From Saccharothrix violaceirubra (GTDB lineage: Bacteria > Actinomycetota > Actinomycetes > Mycobacteriales > Pseudonocardiaceae): a DNA stretch of 64,000 nucleotides. Every line of letters starts with the position of its first letter. Positions within the stretch are counted from its first letter, which is position 1. The position numbers and the translations under genes are program-made. The notes beneath the pieces are model-generated. The model was not told where the DNA came from and searched no databases. It saw only the letters and a list, made by a program, of their open reading frames with translations. This document shows positions 35,768 through 45,893 of the stretch, in pieces. The stretch spans positions 1,612,001 through 1,676,000 of the forward strand of contig NZ_JACHJS010000001.1 in the NCBI RefSeq assembly GCF_014203755.1. The letters run 5' to 3'.

Positions 35768-35864
35768 GCCGCAAGTATGCGGCGGGTAACCGGTCAGGTT
35801 GATTTGTTACATCACGTTCTGCGCAACGGTGACCGTCTGTCTCAACTGGAATTGCGCGGCCCTT

Positions 35865-36410
35865 TCACCGCCAGGTGGTGACCGTGCCGCACGCGGCGAG
35901 CCAGCGGACCGCGTCGTGGCCGTGCGCGGCGATCCCGTCGACCGCGCGGTACACGGTCTCGAACGCCCACCGCGCGCGGTCGGGGCGGACGTAGCCCGCC
36001 GTGACGGCGGTGAGCAGCTCGTCGGTGTCCAGCACCGTGACGCCCCGACCGGTGCGGACCAGCAGGTCCAGGTAGAGGTCGACGGTCTTCCACACCGAGC
36101 CGCCGGAGGTGATCTCGACGATGTCGACGTACAGGTCGTAGTCGGGTTCGTGGCCGGGATGCCAGGACTGCCGGGTCACGCGCAGGCCGTGCGCGGGCAG
36201 GAACCACGACTCGAAGTGCGCGAGCCGGGGGTGTCCCGCGACCGGGCGGGACATGTAGAGGCCGTGTCGGGTCAGGCGGAACTCCTCGACGCCCCGGAGG
36301 TGTCCCTTCGGGTCGGTGTTGCTCTTCGCGTCGAGGTCGAAGTATTCGATCTTCGGGGGGTGGATGTGAGTTCCCGTCGCGCTCGCCGTCACATCCCGAA
36401 CTTTAAGCAT
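35865..36410 (-). CDS. DUF402-like protein, copy 2
   Basis: 181 aa. HPPKIEYFDLDAKSNTDPKG, then SWFLPAHGLRVTRQSWHPG, YDLYVDIVEITSGGSVWKTV and DLYLDLLVRTGRGVTVLD follow the DUF402 pattern with the conserved Tyr-Asp-x-Tyr-Val-Asp-Ile acidic patch, so this copy looks more enzymatically complete than its neighbour. The family includes nucleoside di-/triphosphate hydrolases. ATG 36410 has AGGGG 6 nt upstream. It is divergent from the DUF5685-like gene, with 62 bp between start codons. Confidence 0.75.
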   Translation of the reverse strand: MLKVRDVTASATGTHIHPPKIEYFDLDAKSNTDPKGHLRGVEEFRLTRHGLYMSRPVAGHPRLAHFESWFLPAHGLRVTRQSWHPGHEPDYDLYVDIVEITSGGSVWKTVDLYLDLLVRTGRGVTVLDTDELLTAVTAGYVRPDRARWAFETVYRAVDGIAAHGHDAVRWLAACGTVTTWR

Positions 36411-36460
36411 CCGTGACCCCTGATCGCCTGATTGTGTCACCCGAAAGTGGGAGTGTCGCT

Positions 36461-36466
36461 TACTCT
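36461..36466 (+). promoter_or_regulatory. -10 box for the DUF5685-like gene
   Basis: TACTCT, 6 nt, GTG 36473. This is a leaderless geometry identical to polA. Confidence 0.45.
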
Positions 36467-36472
36467 TCGGCG

Positions 36473-38017
36473 GTGTTCGGAATCATCAGGCCCTGTCGCA
36501 ACCGGTTGGCGGACGATCTTCGGGCCTCGTGGCTCGCCCACCTGTGCGGCCTGTGCCTGGCGTTGCGTGACGACCACGGGCACCTCGCCCGGCTCGTGAC
36601 CAACTACGACGGCCTGGTGATCTCCGCGTTGGTCGAGGCGCAGACCGGACCGTCGCGCCGGTCGGCCGGACCGTGCGCGTTGCGCGGCATGCAGTCGGCC
36701 GACGTCGCGGTCGGCACGGGTGCCCGGCTCGCCGCGTCCGTGTCGCTCGTGCTCGCGTCCGCCAAGGTCGGCGACCACGTGGCCGACCGCGACGGCCTGT
36801 TCGCCGCCGCGCCCGCCCGGGGCGTCGGCCGCCAGGTCGCCCGCCGCTGGGCGAAGCAGGCCCGCGCCACCGGCGTCGACCTCGGGTTCGACACGTCCGT
36901 GCTGGTCGACGCCGTGCTCCGGCAGTCGGACGTCGAGGCGGCGGCCCACCTCGGCAGCCCCGTCCTGGTGGTCACCGAGCCGACCGAGACCGCCGCGGGA
37001 GAGGCCGTCGCGGCGAGCGCGCTGCTGTCCGGACGCCCCGGCAACGCGGCGCCCCTGCGCGAGGTCGGCCGGTTGTTCGGCCGGCTCGCGCACCTGATCG
37101 ACGCCGTGGAGGACCTCGACGCGGACCGCGCGTCCGGCGCCTGGAACCCCCTCCTGGCCACGGGCACGTCGCTCGACGAGGCCCGGCGGCTGTGCGACGA
37201 CGCGGCGTTGGGCATCAAGCTCGCCTTGGCCGAGGCCGAGTTCGCCGACGACCGGCTGGTCCACCGGCTGCTCGTGCACGAGGTGCGCGAGTCGATCAGG
37301 CGCGCGTTCGGCGACCCCCACGGTGCCCACCGGTGCCGGACGGAGCACGACCACGCCGACGAGTGGCGGCCCGGCGGTCCGGCCGGCTACCTGCCGAACG
37401 CCCTCGGACACCTCGACGGCCCGGACCCGGTCTCGCCCGATCGGGCGGTCGGAGCGGCGGGTCACCCCGGTCCGGTCCCGTCCGGCCCGCGAGGAGCCGA
37501 CGGCGTCCGTGACGGGGGAGGTCCGGTGTCGTGGGCGGGAACCGCGGACCACTCCGCACCGGTCGCGGCCGACCGTCGTGACGGGTCGGGTCGTGGGGGA
37601 GAAGCCGGCCATCCGCCCTACCAGCCGCCGCCCGGCCACCCGCACCAACCCGGCCACCCGCACCAGCATGGCCACCCGCACCAGCAGGGCCACCACCTCC
37701 CGTCCGGTCCGCCGCCGGTCGCGCCGGGGAACACCGGCGGTGGTCCGCCGCCGCGCGAGAAGCCCCGTCGCGGCACCGGCGACTCGCCCGGCAGCGGCCT
37801 GTGGTTCTGGCCCAAGCTGGTGCGCCCGCCACGCCCACGGGGTGTGGTCCCGGGCTGCCTGGCCGTCCTCTACCAGTGCGGCACCTGCCAGTACTGCTGT
37901 CGCGACCCGTACCCCGGTCCGTGGAGCGGCAAGGCGCGCGAGGCGTGGTGCACCAACTGCGACTGCTGCGACGGGAACTGCGCCAACTGCTGCGACTGCT
38001 GCGACTGCAACTGCTGA
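36473..38017 (+). CDS. DUF5685-like protein with His-rich and Cys-rich C-terminal tail
   Basis: 514 aa. Residues 1-290 match the DUF5685-type pattern ([42 protein letters not shown]), with paired Cys at the start. A Pro/Gly linker then contains repeated GHPHQ units near residues 385-405 ([20 protein letters not shown]). The last 65 residues are crowded with Cys, ending [19 protein letters not shown]. Both tracts look metal-binding. The function of the family is unknown to me. The start at FGIIRPC is supported by the -10 spacing. uvrB begins 47 nt downstream. Confidence 0.8.
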   Translation: MFGIIRPCRNRLADDLRASWLAHLCGLCLALRDDHGHLARLVTNYDGLVISALVEAQTGPSRRSAGPCALRGMQSADVAVGTGARLAASVSLVLASAKVGDHVADRDGLFAAAPARGVGRQVARRWAKQARATGVDLGFDTSVLVDAVLRQSDVEAAAHLGSPVLVVTEPTETAAGEAVAASALLSGRPGNAAPLREVGRLFGRLAHLIDAVEDLDADRASGAWNPLLATGTSLDEARRLCDDAALGIKLALAEAEFADDRLVHRLLVHEVRESIRRAFGDPHGAHRCRTEHDHADEWRPGGPAGYLPNALGHLDGPDPVSPDRAVGAAGHPGPVPSGPRGADGVRDGGGPVSWAGTADHSAPVAADRRDGSGRGGEAGHPPYQPPPGHPHQPGHPHQHGHPHQQGHHLPSGPPPVAPGNTGGGPPPREKPRRGTGDSPGSGLWFWPKLVRPPRPRGVVPGCLAVLYQCGTCQYCCRDPYPGPWSGKAREAWCTNCDCCDGNCANCCDCCDCNC

Positions 38018-38051
38018 CCGGCGGCGACCGGAAACTGTCGGACCCACGGCG

Positions 38052-38057
38052 TACCGT
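38052..38057 (+). promoter_or_regulatory. -10 box for uvrB
   Basis: TACCGT, then 7 nt, then GTG 38065. It supports a leaderless uvrB mRNA in addition to read-through from upstream. Confidence 0.4.
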
Positions 38058-38064
38058 CGTGCCC

Positions 38065-40215
<2,151 letters not shown>

Positions 40216-40369
40216 TCCCTCCGGATCGGACCGGCGGGTGGCCGGGCCACCGGTCGACCGGTCGGTCGGTGTTCGCCGGACGGTCGGTGGGCCGGGTCGT
40301 CGGTGGTCTGGACGGTCGGTGTGGGGCGGGCCCGGAGGCGGGTTCGCGTGGAGAACGGGGAACGGGCGC

Positions 40370-40714
40370 GTGCGGCTCGACGAAGTGATCGGTCACTGTC
40401 TGGGCAAGCCGGGCGCCGAGGAGACCTACCCCTGGGGTGAGTCGGAACTGGTCGTGAAGGTGGGTGGCAAGGCGTTCGCGTTCATCGCGCTGGAGGCCGC
40501 CACCGTCGGGGTGAAGTGCGGGGTCGACGCCGAGGCCGCCTCGCCGTGGCGGGAGCGGTTCCCGGACGCGATCACGGTCAGCGCCTACATCGGGCGCTAC
40601 GGGTGGAACCGGATCGACCTGGACAAGGGCGTACCCGAGGACGAGGTGCTGGAGCTGCTCGACCTGTCCTACGACTCCGTGGTGGCGAAACTGCCGAAGT
40701 CCAAACGGCCCTGA
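40370..40714 (+). CDS. MmcQ/YjbR-family protein
   Basis: 114 aa, the full length of this small family: LDEVIGHCLGKPGAEETYPW near residues 3-22, LVVKVGGKAFAFIAL, WNRIDLDKGVPEDEVLELLD and the final SYDSVVAKLPKSKRP. The fold is cyanobacterial-CyaY-like, and a DNA-binding role is proposed but weakly supported. The spacer to uvrB is 154 bp, rich in GGTCGGT microrepeats and without a gene. A strong terminator follows at once. Confidence 0.87.
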   Translation: MRLDEVIGHCLGKPGAEETYPWGESELVVKVGGKAFAFIALEAATVGVKCGVDAEAASPWRERFPDAITVSAYIGRYGWNRIDLDKGVPEDEVLELLDLSYDSVVAKLPKSKRP

Positions 40715-40715
40715 G

Positions 40716-40749
40716 GGTCCGGGGTCGGCCGTGCGGCCGACCCCGGACC
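40716..40749. terminator. Bidirectional terminator
   Basis: GGTCCGGGGTCGGCC-GTGC-GGCCGACCCCGGACC is a perfect 15-bp stem with a 4-nt loop. It fills the 37-bp gap between convergent genes ending at 40714 (+) and 40752 (-) and can stop both. Confidence 0.9.
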
Positions 40750-40751
40750 GG

Positions 40752-41678
40752 TCAGCTCGTGATGTCCTTGCGGGCGAACCCGCGCGCGGCCAGCAGCGTG
40801 AAGAACGCGCCGTAGGCCAAGGACGAGAAGACGCCCTTCGCCGGCTGGGACCAGTCGATGTCGGTCGACAGCAGGTCGGCCCAGGCCAACGAGTAGTGCG
40901 TGGGCAGGTAGTTCCGCAGGTCCTCCAACGCGGTGATCTGGTCGAGGATCTGCGACAGGATCGCCGCCAGCACCGCGCCGCCGACCGCGCCCAGCGGCGC
41001 GTCGGTCGACACGCTCAGGAACAGCGCCAGCCCCGCCACCCAGAACAGCTGGATCGCGATGTAGACCACCGACAGGGCCACGCCCGCCACGCCCTGGCCG
41101 AACGGCGCGGCCTCGCCGGTCGGCGACACCACCTCGCCGGCGCCGTACCAGACCACGCCCACGGCCAACGCGACCGTCGGCAGCAGCACCAGCGCCAGCA
41201 GGGACAGCAGGCCGGACGCCAGCGCCTTCTGCCGCAGCAGCCGGTGTCGCGGCACCGGCGCGGCGAGCAGGTACTTCAGGCTCGACCACGACGCCTCGCT
41301 GGCGATCGTGTCCCCGAAGAACAGCGCGACGATCATCGGCAGCAGGAACCCCGCGCTGACGAACAGGGTCAGCACCACGAAGTTGACGCCACCGGCCGTG
41401 GCCAGGTCGACGAAACCGCCCGCCCGCCGGTTGGGCGACGACTCGCCCAGTTCGAACGCCACCACCAGGATCACCGGCAGCAGCACCAGGAACCCCAGCA
41501 GGAGCTGGGTCCGCCGGCGGCGGAGCTGGCGGGCCAGCTCCACGCGCAACGGCAGCGTCCGCCCCGCCTTGTAGCCGACGATCGACCCGTCGGGTGCCAC
41601 GGCGCCGTGCTCGTGCTCGGCGGCCTCCGCGAGGTCGGCCACCGCGTGCGGATCGGTGTGCACCCCGTTCGTGCTCAT
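40752..41678 (-). CDS. ABC-2 family transporter permease
   Basis: 308 aa. A soluble His/Ala-rich N-terminus of about 55 residues precedes six membrane helices: LLLGFLVLLPVILVVAFEL, FVVLTLFVSAGFLLPMIVAL, two around LLSLLALVLLPTVALAVGVV and VAGVALSVVYIAIQLFWVAG, then two more. A conserved ASWSSLKYLLAAPVPRHRLL loop lies after helix 2. It is the membrane partner of the hydrolase-ABC fusion upstream, with which it shares an ATGA overlap. Confidence 0.9.
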   Translation of the reverse strand: MSTNGVHTDPHAVADLAEAAEHEHGAVAPDGSIVGYKAGRTLPLRVELARQLRRRRTQLLLGFLVLLPVILVVAFELGESSPNRRAGGFVDLATAGGVNFVVLTLFVSAGFLLPMIVALFFGDTIASEASWSSLKYLLAAPVPRHRLLRQKALASGLLSLLALVLLPTVALAVGVVWYGAGEVVSPTGEAAPFGQGVAGVALSVVYIAIQLFWVAGLALFLSVSTDAPLGAVGGAVLAAILSQILDQITALEDLRNYLPTHYSLAWADLLSTDIDWSQPAKGVFSSLAYGAFFTLLAARGFARKDITS

Positions 41679-44536
41679 TCGCCCACCAACTCCAGGAACG
41701 CGTCTTCGAGCCGTCGGCGCGGACCGGCCTGGTCCACCTCGACGCCCGCTGCCACCAGTGCCTTCAACGCCTCGGCCCGCGGCGTGCCGTTGAGGCTCGC
41801 GTGCACCTGGTCGCCGTCCACGTGCACGTTGTGCACGCCGTCCAGGTCGCCGAGCACGGTCGCCGCCTCGGCGGGCCGGTCGACGCGGAACGTCGCCTCG
41901 CCGCCGCCCGTCGCGACCTCCTCGACCGGCCCGGCCGCGACCAGGGCGCCCTTGTGCATCACGACCACGTGGCTGCACGTCTGCTCCACCTCGGCCAGCA
42001 GGTGGGAGGAGACCAGGACCGTGCGCCCGGCCGCCGCGTAGCGCCGCAGCACCTCGCGCATCTGGTGGATCTGGGGCGGGTCGAGCCCGTTGGCGGGTTC
42101 GTCGAGCACCAGCAGGTCCGGCAGGCCGAGCATGGCCTGGGCGATCGCGAGCCGCTGCCGCATGCCCTGGCTGTACGTGCGGACGCGCCGGTCGATCGCG
42201 TCGCCCAGGCCCGCGATCTCCAACGCCTCCGCGACGTGGGCCTGTTCCGCCGGACGACCGGTCGCGGCCCAGTACAGGCGCAGGTTCGCCGCGCCCGACA
42301 GGTGCGGCAGGAAGCCCGAACCCTCGACGAACGACCCGATGCGCGACAGCACCGGCGCCCCGGGGCGCACCCGGTGGCCGAAGACGCGGATCGTGCCGTC
42401 GGTCGGCTGGATCAGGCCCATGAGCATGCGCAACGTCGTGGTCTTGCCCGCGCCGTTGGGGCCGAGCAGACCCAGGACCTGGCCGTGCTCGACCCTGAAC
42501 GACAGGTCGTTCACGGCCCGCAGGCCGCCGGGGTAGGACTTGGTCAGACCTTCGATGACGAGCGGGACGCGTGCCAGTTCCGGGTCGAGGTCGGCGGTCA
42601 GCCGGCGGCGGAACCAGGCGATCACGGCCGCCGCCAGGCAGGCCAGCAGCACGACCGCGATGCCCCACAGGGCGGTCGCGGGCACCTCGCTGGTGGCGTT
42701 CACGCCGGGCACCACGGGCACCGAGAGGTCCGGCGCGGCCAACGAGATCCGGTACGCGGCGGGCTCGACGGCGTTGGCGTACGCCTGGTCGGTGGTCGAG
42801 ACGACCAGTTGGAAGCGGTGGCCGCCCTCGACCGGGCGCACGATGCCGGGCAACGTCACGGTCACCTCGACCGGCGAGCCGTCGGCCGGGAGACCGCGTA
42901 CCCGGATCGGCGCCACGGCCGAGCCGGGCAGCGTGCGGGACTGCTCGCCGTCGGTGTCGTAGAGCTTGGCGAACAGCACGGCCTCGGCCGGGCCGGTGGC
43001 CGCGCTGCCCTGCGGCCCGGTCACCGCCGACACCCGCAATCGCACGGTCGCCGCGCCGGTCACCAGGATCTGCGACGCCACCTCGGCGGAGGTGAACGTG
43101 GCCGCCTGGCCGGGCACGTCCAGCGACAGCCGGGACGACAGCGCGCTCGACCGCGAGACCACCGAGCCCAGGCCGGGCAGGCCGCTCACGGCCGCCGGGT
43201 TGCCGCCCGCCGGGTTCACGACCACCTGCTCGTCGCCGTCGAGCGCCACGGCCCGCCGCCCGGTGCCCGGCCGTCCTTGGAGCCCGGGGTAGTCGCCGGC
43301 GACGACCGTGCGCAGGGACTGGGCGCCGCTGCTGCGGAACGCGCCGACGACCGTGTACTCGAACCCGGTGCCGGGGTCGGTGCCCCGGCCGTCCAGGTGG
43401 TAGGCCAGCCAGTCGGCGATCCGGGCGCGCAGTTCGGGTCCGGGCGAGCCGCCGTCGTGGCCGCCGGAGTACCAGATCGTCTTGACCTTGGTGCCGTTCG
43501 CGGAGATCTGCCGGGCGTTGGCGTCGGCCTGGTCGAGCCCGAACAGCGTGTCCTGCTCGCCCTGCACCAGCAGCGTCGGCGCGGTGATCGACCCGGCGAC
43601 GGTCGCGGGCGACGCGCGGCGCAGCACGTCGAGGGTCGTGCGACCGGCCTTGCCCGTGGTCGCGACCTCGGTGTACGCGGCGCACACGGTCGGTGCGAAC
43701 CGGCCGCACGACCCGTTCGTCGGCGTCCGCGGCGTCGTCGGGCGCTCGGTGCCCGTCCCGGTCTGCGGGACCTCGGCGGCCTGCTGCCCGTCGTCGTCCC
43801 GACCGGGTTCGGCCGCCTCCTGACCGGGACTGGCCAGGTCGCCGCCGGTGAGCCCGGCCGCGAAGAAGATGCCCGCCCACGAGCGCTTGAACACGCCGTC
43901 GTCGGCGAACGCGCCGGGTGCCGGGGTCGTGGTGTCGACGTCCGTGGTGCTCGCCGCGTTGGGCAGCAGGGCCTGGGTCAGGTCGTTGAACGTGATCACC
44001 GGCGCGATCGTGTCGACCCGCTTGTCCACGCCCGCGAGCGACAGCGCCAGGGCGCCGCCGTAGGACCCGCCGGTCACGCCCACCTTCGGGTCGCCGGGGC
44101 CGTCGGTGCGGACCTCCTCGCGGGTGGCCAGCCAGTCCAGCAGCTTCCGCGCGTCCTGGACCTCGTGGTCGAGCGAGTTCAGCTCGATCTGCCCGGCGCT
44201 GCGGCCGAAACCGCGCGCGGACCAGGTCAGGACGACGAAGCCGGCGCGGGCGAGCTCGGTCGCCTGGGTGGTCACGCTCGCCTTGCCGCCGCCGAACCCG
44301 TGTGCCAGCAGCACGGCGGGCGCGGGGGTGCGCGTCGGCAGGTACAGGGTGGTGTCGATGCCGATGGTCCGGTCGCTGTCCGGACTCTCCGGGACGTCGA
44401 TCACCGCGTCGCGGGTGCTCACCGGGACGGGGTCGTCGCCCTGGCGCGTCCAGACCACGACGGCGCCCACCAGGGCGACCACGAGGACGAGCGCGGGGAG
44501 CGACCACCTGCCGCGGAGGCGGGAGGAGAGGGCCAC
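41675..44536 (-). CDS. Fusion of an extracellular S15-like hydrolase and an ABC transporter ATPase
   Basis: 953 aa with two unrelated halves. An N-terminal membrane helix (13-29) leads to an S15/CocE-like alpha/beta hydrolase: LLAHGFGGGKASVTTQ near 77, nucleophile Ser158 in TGGSYGGAL, Asp in VQGEQDTLFGLDQ and His in YSGGHDGGSPG, then the X-Pro-peptidase C-terminal beta domain. A second membrane helix (about 640-665, LWGIAVVLLACLAAAVIAWF) leads to a cytoplasmic ABC ATPase: Walker A GPNGAGKTT, signature YSQGMRQRL, Walker B LLVLDEPANGLDPPQ and switch His in SSHLLAEVEQ. This implies a surface hydrolase physically tied to the transporter whose permease is encoded next. GTG 44536 is 6 nt after TAAGGT, a leaderless geometry. 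Confidence 0.9.
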   Translation of the reverse strand: MALSSRLRGRWSLPALVLVVALVGAVVVWTRQGDDPVPVSTRDAVIDVPESPDSDRTIGIDTTLYLPTRTPAPAVLLAHGFGGGKASVTTQATELARAGFVVLTWSARGFGRSAGQIELNSLDHEVQDARKLLDWLATREEVRTDGPGDPKVGVTGGSYGGALALSLAGVDKRVDTIAPVITFNDLTQALLPNAASTTDVDTTTPAPGAFADDGVFKRSWAGIFFAAGLTGGDLASPGQEAAEPGRDDDGQQAAEVPQTGTGTERPTTPRTPTNGSCGRFAPTVCAAYTEVATTGKAGRTTLDVLRRASPATVAGSITAPTLLVQGEQDTLFGLDQADANARQISANGTKVKTIWYSGGHDGGSPGPELRARIADWLAYHLDGRGTDPGTGFEYTVVGAFRSSGAQSLRTVVAGDYPGLQGRPGTGRRAVALDGDEQVVVNPAGGNPAAVSGLPGLGSVVSRSSALSSRLSLDVPGQAATFTSAEVASQILVTGAATVRLRVSAVTGPQGSAATGPAEAVLFAKLYDTDGEQSRTLPGSAVAPIRVRGLPADGSPVEVTVTLPGIVRPVEGGHRFQLVVSTTDQAYANAVEPAAYRISLAAPDLSVPVVPGVNATSEVPATALWGIAVVLLACLAAAVIAWFRRRLTADLDPELARVPLVIEGLTKSYPGGLRAVNDLSFRVEHGQVLGLLGPNGAGKTTTLRMLMGLIQPTDGTIRVFGHRVRPGAPVLSRIGSFVEGSGFLPHLSGAANLRLYWAATGRPAEQAHVAEALEIAGLGDAIDRRVRTYSQGMRQRLAIAQAMLGLPDLLVLDEPANGLDPPQIHQMREVLRRYAAAGRTVLVSSHLLAEVEQTCSHVVVMHKGALVAAGPVEEVATGGGEATFRVDRPAEAATVLGDLDGVHNVHVDGDQVHASLNGTPRAEALKALVAAGVEVDQAGPRRRLEDAFLELVGE

Positions 44537-44542
44537 CTCATG

Positions 44543-44552
44543 ACCTTAGAGT
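44543..44552. promoter_or_regulatory. Symmetric bidirectional -10 element (fusion transporter / TerC leader)
   Basis: ACCTTAGAGT contains TAAGGT on -, 6 nt before GTG 44536, and TAGAGT on +, which could start a leader of about 275 nt reaching terC through the candidate riboswitch. The two hexamers share TA at 44547-44548. Confidence 0.5.
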
Positions 44553-44685
44553 GGCGACCGCCACCGGGCCGGTTTTGCTGAGAATCGGACATCCGTGCCT
44601 CAGCTCACGTACCGGTCTCGGGTGGGTCCGGTCACCCTCGGGTGGCGCGGAGGCGGGCTCATACCCGAGACTGGTAGCCGTACAT

Positions 44686-44791
44686 GGAGGGGAGTACTCC
44701 CTAAGCGGCGGTGCCGTCAGCACGGAACCCAACGGCGGGTTCCCGGTTCCGTCGGCCAGGTCCGATCATCGGACGGGTGGAGGAGACCTCC
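44686..44791 (+). ncRNA. Candidate yybP-ykoY (Mn2+) riboswitch
   Basis: The region before the TerC gene can close by GGAGG (44686-44690) to CCTCC (44787-44791). Inside are GGAGTACTCC (44691-44700, with the AGTA typical of one loop), GTGC-CGTCA-GCAC, GGAACCC/GGGTTCC (44724-44743), GTCCGA-TCA-TCGGAC (44760-44774), and GGAGACC near the 3' end, whose AGAC fits the second conserved loop. yybP-ykoY aptamers sense Mn2+ and often control TerC-type exporters. The call is by eye. Confidence 0.6.
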
Positions 44792-44834
44792 GGTCATTGG
44801 CATGCGCGTGTGCCAAGAACCGGAGGGTTGCTCA

Positions 44835-45830
44835 ATGGCTGTTCCCGCGTGGTTGTGGATCGCGACGATCGTCGGTTTGCTGGTGTTGCTCGCGGTCGAC
44901 CTCGTGATCGTCGACCGGAAACCGCATGAGGTCACGATCGGGGAAGCCGGCCGCTGGGTGACCTTCTACGTGGCCGTCGCCGTGGCGTTCGGTCTGGGCA
45001 TCTGGTACTTCGCCGGCGGTACGCCCGCGGGCGAGTTCTTCGCCGGGTACATCACCGAGTACTCGCTCAGCGTCGACAACCTGTTCATCTTCTTGATCAT
45101 CATGACGACGTTCAAGGTGCCCGCGATCCACCAGCACAAGGTGCTGTTGATCGGCATCCTGATGGCGTTGGTGATGCGCGGCGTGTTCATCGCGCTCGGC
45201 GCGACCATGATCGCGCAGTTCTCGTGGGTGTTCTACATCTTCGGCGCGTTCCTCATCTACACCGGCTACAAGCTCGTGCGCACCGACCACGACGACGAGT
45301 CCGAGGAGTTCAAGGAGAACGCGGCGCTGCGCGTGGTCCGCAAGGTCTTCCCGGTGACCGACGCCTACCACGGGGCGAAGTCGTTCCTGAAGATCGACGG
45401 TCGCCGGTACGTGACGCCGATGTTCATCGTGATGGTCGCGATCGGTACGACCGACCTGCTGTTCGCGCTCGACTCGATCCCGGCGATCTTCGGTCTGACC
45501 AAGGAACCTTTCCTGGTCTTCACCGCCAACGCGTTCGCGCTCATGGGTCTGCGCCAGTTGTACTTCCTGCTCGGCGGCCTGCTCAGCAAGCTGGTCTACC
45601 TGTCCATCGGCCTGTCGGTGATCCTCGGTTTCATCGGCGTGAAGCTGATCCTGGAAGCGCTGCACACGAACTCGCTGCCGTTCCTGAACGACGGGCAGCC
45701 GCTCGACGTCCCGGTCATCGGGATCGGCCTGTCGCTTTCCGTGATCGTGGGTGTACTCGCCATTACCACGATCGCCTCGCTCATCAAGGTGAAGCGCGAT
45801 CCGGAGGCCGTGAAGCAGGTCGGCGCGTGA
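44835..45830 (+). CDS. TerC/Alx-family membrane protein (putative Mn2+ exporter)
   Basis: 331 aa with about nine membrane helices. Family signature residues are visible in ITEYSLSVDNLFIFLIIMTT and in the paired half IGTTDLLFALDSIPAIFGLT, where acidic Asp/Glu residues within helices bind the metal. The central loop HDDESEEFKENAALRVVRKV is hydrophilic. TerC/Alx proteins export Mn2+ or take part in metallation of exported proteins. The ATG has GGAGGG 7 nt upstream. A candidate Mn riboswitch lies 43 nt upstream, so regulation by manganese is expected. Confidence 0.92.
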   Translation: MAVPAWLWIATIVGLLVLLAVDLVIVDRKPHEVTIGEAGRWVTFYVAVAVAFGLGIWYFAGGTPAGEFFAGYITEYSLSVDNLFIFLIIMTTFKVPAIHQHKVLLIGILMALVMRGVFIALGATMIAQFSWVFYIFGAFLIYTGYKLVRTDHDDESEEFKENAALRVVRKVFPVTDAYHGAKSFLKIDGRRYVTPMFIVMVAIGTTDLLFALDSIPAIFGLTKEPFLVFTANAFALMGLRQLYFLLGGLLSKLVYLSIGLSVILGFIGVKLILEALHTNSLPFLNDGQPLDVPVIGIGLSLSVIVGVLAITTIASLIKVKRDPEAVKQVGA

Positions 45831-45879
45831 TTTCTGTGAGCGTCAAAATCTCGTAAGCCTTGCTAAGAACAAGTCGGGG

Positions 45880-45885
45880 TAACGT
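45880..45885 (+). promoter_or_regulatory. -10 box for the S9 peptidase gene
   Basis: TAACGT, 8 nt, GTG 45894: leaderless geometry, 50 nt after the terC stop. Confidence 0.45.
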
Positions 45886-45893
45886 CCCTGGAC

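Noticed and set aside
40216..40369. GGACGGTCGGTG microrepeats between uvrB and the YjbR-like gene
   Set aside because: Short, irregular and GC-driven; no consistent unit length and no coding frame with support.
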